DNA from: Lytechinus pictus
Lineage: Eukaryota > Echinodermata > Echinoidea > Temnopleuroida > Toxopneustidae
Length of the DNA stretch: 64,000 nucleotides
Assembly (NCBI RefSeq): GCF_037042905.1
Contig: NC_087247.1
Location: forward strand, 59,109,920 to 59,173,919
Direction: 5' to 3'
This document shows, piece by piece, positions 59,836 to 64,000 of this stretch. A program made the position numbers and the translations under genes. The first letter of the stretch is position 1. The number at the start of each line of letters is the position of its first letter. Under the pieces are notes generated by a model. It saw only the letters and a list, made by a program, of their open reading frames with translations, was not told the DNA's origin and searched no databases.

Positions 59836-62800
59836 CACCTTATGAATACCTGATAATTTTACGACATTCCCATCTGTCTTAATTAGAATTCATGTTGATA
59901 TGTAGGCCTACATGCATGGTGTACTTGATCGTGCTCAGTGAAGATGTTCTGCATGTGTCAACCAGCAACAGTTTGTAGTGAGATGTATGGTATCTAGGAG
60001 AAGACATAGTATAGTTTCAAATCTCAAGTTCAGTCCTATAGAGAGGGGGATCATGTTTTTAACTCTACCCCATAACCTTTTTCACAAAGGAAGGATCCAT
60101 ATTAGACCTCAAACTACTACACAGAACAGAAAGTGATACTCGTATTGTTGATAGTACATGGGTAACAAAATACAAATAGACCAACAAGTACATGAATGGT
60201 GTATGCTAGTATCAGACAGCAACATACAAACAAATAAAGGTATAAGATACTCTAAACCAATTTGATACCATTGCCAAAGTTACACATTTCACTTAGCAAC
60301 GTCTTTGATAGTGGAGAGTTAACCGGCTTCTCTATTTTGTTTGGGCTATTAACGCATTCGAAGAATTTACAAATTGTAGGCCTACTATTGGAATGTAGTT
60401 GTTTGCATGAAAAATAAGGTAGAATGTAATGAAATTAAATCAAACTCTACGACTTTCAGATAAATCTACAATTTATGTATGAATGATGTTACAGATTTTA
60501 TGATCTTCAATTTTTTTGCAGTTTTGTCCGATCTTATTAACCAATATAACTGAGCCTATCACTCAGTATGCTACCCTGTATAGGACCCTTTACTCCACGA
60601 TTGGCTGTCCATGGCTGTATTATTTTATTGTGCATAGTTGGAGCTTCCCAGACGCTGCATAGTTCTTTTGTTTACCCCATGGTGTAGCTTCCACTTCTAA
60701 AAGGGAAGTCTTTTGTGAACCACTGTTTTTCTAACACTATTGATTGTATTATTTTAGAAAGAATTTGATGTAATCTGTGTGTGAATAATCAGTCATGTAT
60801 GGGTTAATTGTCTTCACATACATGCAAGTATAGGCCTTTTCAGCTTCTGCTATCAATATTGGATATTAATACACATTGCAAGATTTGAAGATAGTCTTAA
60901 AGAAGTGGTTGTTACAATTTTTGTCATGATATCAGGTCATATAGGATGAAACTATAGTCAAATTAAAATTCTTCTAAGCACAGTATTGCTTCGTTATACG
61001 TGTATTTTTGTCAAAGATTACCAAAAGAGACAGAAAAATATATTTTAACACTGCAGCGTCTTTTGAAAATGAAAAGAAAATTCTGAATTTCTTATCGATG
61101 TTGATTACTTGTAGGCATCCTATATTGAATTGAAATAACATTATATATTACAAAAAAAACGGTTTACAATGTATTTGGAAATGTATTATAGAAATAGTAA
61201 ATGACATAATGGTATTGCACTAGTTTTGTCAAATTCATAATACACATTTGTTGCTTTAAAAATGCAATCTTTTAAATTTTTGTTGTTTCTATTCCATTTA
61301 TATCACTTGAACAAAAACACCGGAGTCAATTTATGATCCTCAGTTCCATGCAAGCTATCTCTCTTGGTTTATATTGCTCAACTCACAGTTTATTTTGCTA
61401 GGGGTAGCAGAACAGGGCAGATATTTTTCTTCTCTAACCAAGTTCATGAGCCATAGACTCGTAAATCACCAGGGCTTGTGAGCCTGGCTTCAGAGCTCCT
61501 GTGAAAAGGTCAAAATGGCTCTTAATTTGTTCACATTTGTGCTCTTTGTTTTATGAGATCTTTCACAGGAAATATGTCGGAAAAAAGGGTAAGGAATATT
61601 CCTTAGAAACACAATTTTCATCACTTGTAGGCATATAATTAAATTGGAAGTTGGTATGGGGATTTATGATGCTGTGTATTATTGCATTATTTAGACTTGA
61701 TTTTTGTAATTCAGTAACAATGTATTTATTGTTCTGGCTTGGAAATTATTTGTGAAGTTTACTTCCACTCTGATTCTCAGTTCCTCCATGTTTGATGTAA
61801 CTTTGAATGAGCTGACCTTCTATGAATCCTGTTTTAGTTTTCAAGAGCTACATGCTACATTCAGCGCATAATGTGAATGCAACAATCACCTTCCATGAAT
61901 GATTTGCAATCACAAGCCCTTAAATCTGGAGACTGTGTATTTAAAGATAAATTCTATAATTTACAATAAGAAAAGTCTCACAGCAATTTAGGGTGTAGGT
62001 TATATTATTCTTTGATTTGAAAGGTAATACCACACATGAATTGAAATATATAGAATACTGCTGGGGTGTTGTTTGGTGCTCATAATAAAATCATATGATT
62101 GATCAGTTAAAAATGACTTGATCTTGACAAAATGGGTAGGCCTATATGAAACTACAAGTATGTGCAGGCCCTTATGAACTAACAATTTGGTCTAGCTTGC
62201 AATTCCCTGGTCCAGATAGCAGTAACATGTCACATTTTCAATATTAACAGAATATACCAATTCTCTTCATGAGCCATTTTAATATGTATCTTTATTGGAC
62301 TGTCAAAGAGATTATTATTTTGTCTAGAATGTGAGCTTCTCTTTAAGTGCCATTTTTTCATGTTTCAGGGCCTCCTCCTTGGAGTGATAGATGAGAACAT
62401 TTTGCCAGCCTGTATGGGTCTCTGGGGCCACTCAACAACACTTGTTTATTCCTTGAATACCCCATTCAGTGTCTCTACCTCCTTTACTCTAGCCAGAGGA
62501 GGTGAGGGTTGAATGTGGTGTGCTTTGACAAGATAAAGTTTCCATCATCAATCTTCATCAAGTTTTAATATAGTTGAGTAGTGTAGATCATAGTTGAGTG
62601 ATCAAGATATGTACATGTATAATGTTTTCTCTGTTTTTGGCAGATGGAGAAGTTATAGTACTGCAAAATTGGGGAACAGGTATACTTAGATATGAATAAC
62701 ACTGCTCTGGCAATGTAGAGCTGTGGTGGTTTTACTCTTATCAAGAACCAGTTGTATGGCACTCCTGTCAACTGGAAGGTGTATTAGGGCCTATACTTTC

Positions 62801-64000
62801 ATTCCTTATATTAATATCATGTAGGTTTCTTGTATCTGTTTATGATTGTGCTCTTCTATGAATATGAACAAATAGACATGAAAATAACCTTTAACCAACA
62901 CTATCTCAACGTTTGGGCTGTTTTTTTTTTTTTGGGGGGGGGGGGGTGGCAGCTACTGACTTTCCATGTTCATGCCTTGCTCTTTGGTATTGATGAAAGC
63001 ATGAAATCAAACTGCAGGGCCTTGGTAATGGTACATGTCCTCTTCTAAGGCATTGAGCCATTCAAAATTGCCTCTGAGCTCCTTAGGAACTACACCAATG
63101 GTCACCTTACTGGATTTCTTTTTCAGTTTTAACTGAAATCTCTGTCAGAATGATAAAATGCAGTGATTGCTGATGAGTGGTTGTGAAATGAAGGATGTAA
63201 TCTGCCTTTGCTGGGTCACCAAGCACAAAATTTCCAATTAAGATGTGGCTGCCAAGTTCTTCCTGTGGAAGCTGATGCAGGGAGTAGATTGAAAGCAAGA
63301 GGGAGCATGTAAGAGTTCTCCTTATGTTTGGTTTCATTCAACAGAAAGCTGAGAGTCGGTTTGATGTTACGCCCTCATGAGAAAATGTGAAGGGGAGGGG
63401 ATGGTTTTGAAAATTCATTGGTTATAGGGTGCAGTTTTTTTTAGAACAGATGCATGCAATGTGGTCATGAAAGGAGAGCTACATGTCATAAAGTCTGTTA
63501 GATGGAATATTCAAGTAAATGTTCATGCCATTTAACATTAAGATAATGTTTTGTAATGAGTGAACTAAGCTAGTGTTTTATGAAGCATCTTCTCAATCGT
63601 TTTCACTGACTAATTTGTTTAGAGTTGATCATATACTATGATTTCAGTAGCTTATAACAGTTGTCAGTGAAAATTACTGACTAATTTTGTTCCATGAATT
63701 ACTTCTCAAGATTGAATGTGTTGCTGCATTCCTGTCAATGTCTCACTGTAATACGACCCAACGCTGTGCTGTCCCTCGGTGCATGCTCAAGGTGGATGCT
63801 CAGGTTCTGTCTTCGTTCGCCGTGTTTCCAAGCTGCTTTTATGCACGTGCTTGTAATATCATTATTCATTCATGTGTCGTTATTGATGGAATGGCTGATA
63901 TCTTCATAAATGTGATCCTTTCTCCAATTATCATCCATTATGGGAATAGTTTTAAAGTGGACTTGGACTATCAGATTATAGCAATAGAGCATCATGCAAT
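59836..64000. other. Intronic sequence to the window end, nothing specific seen
   Basis: AT-rich, with a T-run followed by about 14 G at 62920-62946. No CELSR exon or other gene recognised. Confidence 0.4.

Larger units (their letters stand above)
31196..64000 (+). other. CELSR: CELSR intron 2 (continues past the window)
   Basis: From the donor at 31196 to the window end I recognised no exon encoding the expected following EGF/laminin-G region. Contents are MITEs, a nested BEL/Pao retrotransposon and long AT-rich stretches. Short exons under about 150 bp could be missed by eye, so the intron may be subdivided, and whether all of 31196-64000 belongs to this gene is inference. Confidence 0.6.

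Overview
The window is animal nuclear DNA, most likely from a marine deuterostome. An echinoderm (sea-urchin-like) is my best guess. The reasons are spliced genes of metazoan families, AT-rich introns of many kilobases, a BEL/Pao retrotransposon, a tRNA-derived SINE and a dense load of palindromic MITEs. The species cannot be settled from the sequence alone.

Protein-coding content is small. At the left edge (114-654, +) is the terminal exon of an adhesion-type G-protein-coupled receptor (TM5-TM7 plus tail). From 22985 rightwards (+) lies the 5' part of a CELSR/Flamingo ortholog. A 2.9-kb first exon (signal peptide, N-terminal region, cadherin repeats 1-6 and the start of 7) is joined by a 4.6-kb phase-1 intron to a 765-bp second exon (rest of cadherin 7, cadherins 8 and 9). 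Intron 2 starts at 31196. I recognised no further exon up to 64000, so the rest of the gene (EGF, laminin G, GAIN and 7TM parts) should lie beyond the window.

Between the two genes (about 0.7-22.1 kb) is a repeat-dominated block. It holds Tc1/mariner-like palindromic elements, a palindromic minisatellite, degenerate LINE pieces, diverged tandem repeats and, from 11.4 to 22.1 kb, a nested structure. A satellite of roughly 110-bp units, each with a conserved hairpin core (GCGAGCGCGAAGCGCGAGC), is interrupted by an 8.5-kb hAT-like element (13023-21546) with an exact 8-bp target duplication. That element carries the same satellite in the opposite orientation, a 1.6-kb CATC/GGCGCC-rich minisatellite and an 0.8-kb almost pure polypyrimidine tract. 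Inside it sit a probable second hAT-like element (15195-18524) and a third (16716-18267, exact 8-bp duplication). A 3'-intact, 5'-truncated inverted copy of the third lies at 9664-11030.

Intron 2 of the CELSR gene contains a full-length, apparently intact BEL/Pao element (37821-47615, minus strand). It has 1076-bp LTRs that look almost identical, a 5-bp target duplication and one uninterrupted 1915-codon gag-pol frame. It sits inside an older TIR element (36829-47936) that has its own 7-bp target duplication. The rest of the introns is AT-rich sequence with several MITEs (TTAA-type, PIF/Harbinger-like and unassigned), one of them a cluster of nested perfect palindromes (53603-54151).

I found no operon-like or obviously new gene system. 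The most unusual material is the nested hairpin-satellite/hAT structure between the genes.
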